Part shown: piece after piece, positions 63,301 through 64,000 of the stretch
How the letters are laid out: every line of letters starts with the position of its first letter
How positions within the stretch are numbered: position 1 is the stretch's first letter
Source: Aurantiochytrium sp. KH105
Taxonomy: Eukaryota > Sar > Bigyra > Thraustochytrida > Thraustochytriidae
Reading direction: 5' to 3'
DNA: 64,000 bases
Assembly (NCBI GenBank): GCA_003116975.1
Contig: BGKB01000033.1
Coordinates: 124,001 to 188,000, forward strand
The notes under the pieces: generated by a model
What the model was told of the DNA's origin: nothing
The model's input: the letters and a program-made list of their open reading frames with translations, nothing else
Databases searched by the model: none
Position numbers and translations under genes: made by a program

Positions 63301-64000
63301 CGTGCGCAGGGCCATGGGCTTGTTGACAATCTTGAGATAGTCCGGGTACATTTTGGTGTCTACCTCCTCCCAAAACACGCTTGCTTGCTCCTCGTTGGCA
63401 ATGTGGCGCACAACGGCCTGACACCGTCGGCGCGAGTCGGCAGTAATGGGAACGTTTGCGGCAGCGTCAGACACAGGATTCGGGCCGAGCTTGGGCACCT
63501 TCTTTTGCGGCCCAGGACCCCCGGCACCTGCACCGCCGCCGCCCGTGCTTCCACGACCCTTGCGCTTGCGCGAACTGGTGGGCGCCGTTGAAGGAGCCGG
63601 CGCGGGCGCCTCGGGCTCAGCAATGCTTTCCTCCTGGGCCGCGGCAGCAGACCGATTCTCTTGCTCAGCAATCTCGCCGTCTTCAGCGGCAGCTGCGGCG
63701 GAAGCCCCAAAGCTAAAGCCGTCAAGCTTGCGCAAAGTTACGAGAAGGGTGTCAAGAATGAGCCGCTTGCACGGACCTGCTGCATTCGACTTGAAGACAC
63801 CTGGAGAAATGCTCTTTTGCAACATGGCCCGAAGTTTTGTCTCAGACTCGGGGACCTGCGGCAGGATTTCGTGCACATGCGACCGAATCCGCGCACCACG
63901 GTTCGTAGGCATGTCACGAACGGCGACGAGAGCACGCGCCCAGGAAGGAAGAGAGGCGAGCTTTTCCCCACTCAAATTGCTAATGAGTGGTGGAACGAGC
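60346..64000 (-). CDS. Bromodomain + WHIM chromatin protein (5' end outside window)
   Basis: The frame is open to the right edge, so the N-terminus is missing; the first in-frame codon of the open segment that could start is not ATG. Visible parts in order: a helical N-terminal region; an Ala/Glu/Pro-rich linker; a bromodomain (FWEEVDTKMYPDYLKIVNKP, then WANCKTYN with the acetyl-lysine-binding Asn); a small Tudor/chromo-like beta module (GTVVAFSTSRKAWRIKFDDD); long Lys- and Glu-runs; a second beta module (GSIVLKFFEEEGCKEASVVA); a WHIM1-like helix pair (YEDIDFELRTQMLRLLCELA); and a WHIM2/WSD-like block (LGLDRYFNRYMYFSGDYSKL, EFLDSLNGKAKREAAL). WHIM motifs mark regulatory subunits of ISWI-type remodellers, which they bind. 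A basic KKKKNTKKKK tail closes the protein. Subunit of a nucleosome remodeller is the likely role. Confidence 0.85.
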   Translation of the reverse strand, partial: LVPPLISNLSGEKLASLPSWARALVAVRDMPTNRGARIRSHVHEILPQVPESETKLRAMLQKSISPGVFKSNAAGPCKRLILDTLLVTLRKLDGFSFGASAAAAAEDGEIAEQENRSAAAAQEESIAEPEAPAPAPSTAPTSSRKRKGRGSTGGGGAGAGGPGPQKKVPKLGPNPVSDAAANVPITADSRRRCQAVVRHIANEEQASVFWEEVDTKMYPDYLKIVNKPMALRTVDEFLNKPKHYKDCGEVLDDIEQIWANCKTYNVRGSFIYKVAHTLTSKTRQLFRSWVLKEDSMVAMNPYPYEKGIPEEPWLQEWEWAPEGTEEGADSNAGTTTSAGEAAATSKADTGGVSGDGVAIADADADDDGGKKKKKRKRKHVRATVDEYTLSAPLKKQGFSQTGQHVDTRVARRAGNAADPDALIRGTVVAFSTSRKAWRIKFDDDGESVVMDRGEVEAAQALYDQYAAKKREKKAKRKERKKKNKQSTAGEEDDEDDEDEEEEEVVAPPPPAKPSGRRANGSTTRRSAIAAAEKIKEAEAENAVDEEEEEEEDQEEEEEEEEDEQEEEEERADAKLDTKGRNGGSGSLAHKANGSTAKKAKPARLPSKRKPSDSSKLLRIGATKRDVIESYLGSIVLKFFEEEGCKEASVVAYDEATKKFELLYLHLEERVEHVSLEELLEMERDSALLVVDSDRNGIDDERRELERLEAQTLEEQRRYRKAAISDDEGNPVPAATDPCAPERWTNGSEVALLRKFVVALGTQRYEDIDFELRTQMLRLLCELASDSALLREEVDRRMWISVRTRQRWRLNPPRIEASSKTDAEEEEEDDGVLDRLSGEGVAEQKRMARKLDEFKKKHEGSLSKSLLRAIERVERDIERQKAKKKAKDDAKRWKAELEWKLQTVSVRPKFLGLDRYFNRYMYFSGDYSKLFVLLGQEAVTHKIASPGEIGWRVIAGRRRMNEFLDSLNGKAKREAALLAAIQSRCKLLTRGEVWDRKFDVLEDVCNAKSEAARKRKLTESRKIPDSLVGAHLREISKDGSEEAAPQRFCATGLSAAVVGEEARERHLRAVMDASPSSLTVKSSFEDKCLLDLKVVLLNIELAIHLHKFEDNSVWMYNLRAGWIRLVTSAANWRDLRQAVCFLECAILETAVPLENWYHNLYGDAGFALRTKTPSSLAVRITALDSAVMFSELSRRANRISALKRSARNRKKKNTKKKK

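Overview
The window looks like nuclear DNA of a GC-rich, intron-poor eukaryotic microbe. It carries WASP, a kinesin-3 motor, an FG nucleoporin, an ER-type ubiquitin-conjugating enzyme, a cohesin acetyltransferase and a bromodomain/WHIM chromatin protein. Only two genes need introns (one in the E2, two in a small coiled-coil gene), all with GT-AG borders. I favour a thraustochytrid or other labyrinthulomycete stramenopile. That is an inference from gene density, GC content and simple-repeat style, not from a marker gene. No prokaryotic, organellar or viral block was seen.

Left part (1-21.7 kb) is gene-dense: the 3' part of a LACTB2-type metallo-beta-lactamase gene, WASP, a convergent kinesin-3, a divergent Nup54-like nucleoporin, an uncharacterised minus-strand gene, an HMG-box/histone-fold/PIP-box protein, an uncharacterised gene sharing its divergent promoter region, a 1557-residue EF-hand/TPR protein and a small basic protein.

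The middle (22-50 kb) is the most unusual part. It holds four large plus-strand genes (26304-29717, 35191-38673, 40703-44170, 46476-49940), each encoding a secreted, cysteine-rich protein of about 1140-1160 residues. All four are paralogues. Each protein is two copies of the same module of about 560 residues, with a GDP...SF...CDGR core that resembles a divergent von Willebrand D-type start. Their spacers are 2-5 kb long and hold many simple repeats, a tandem duplication of about 160 bp, a candidate terminal-inverted-repeat transposable element, and a single N flanked by an exact 127-bp duplication that looks like an assembly join.

The right part (50-64 kb) is compact again: a three-exon coiled-coil gene whose second intron holds about 47 copies of a tetranucleotide, a membrane-anchored RidA protein, a SAP-like/coiled-coil protein with a histone-H1-like tail, a 2-oxoglutarate dioxygenase joined to two MBD-like modules, a UBE2J2/Ubc6-type tail-anchored E2, an ECO1/ESCO acetyltransferase, and a bromodomain/WHIM protein running off the right edge. 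Several of these act on chromatin or chromosomes, but the gene order gives no proof of a shared pathway.

Coordinates use the first well-placed ATG. Where a longer open frame began only at a non-ATG codon, it was trimmed. Domain calls come from reading motifs by eye; no alignment or database search was run.
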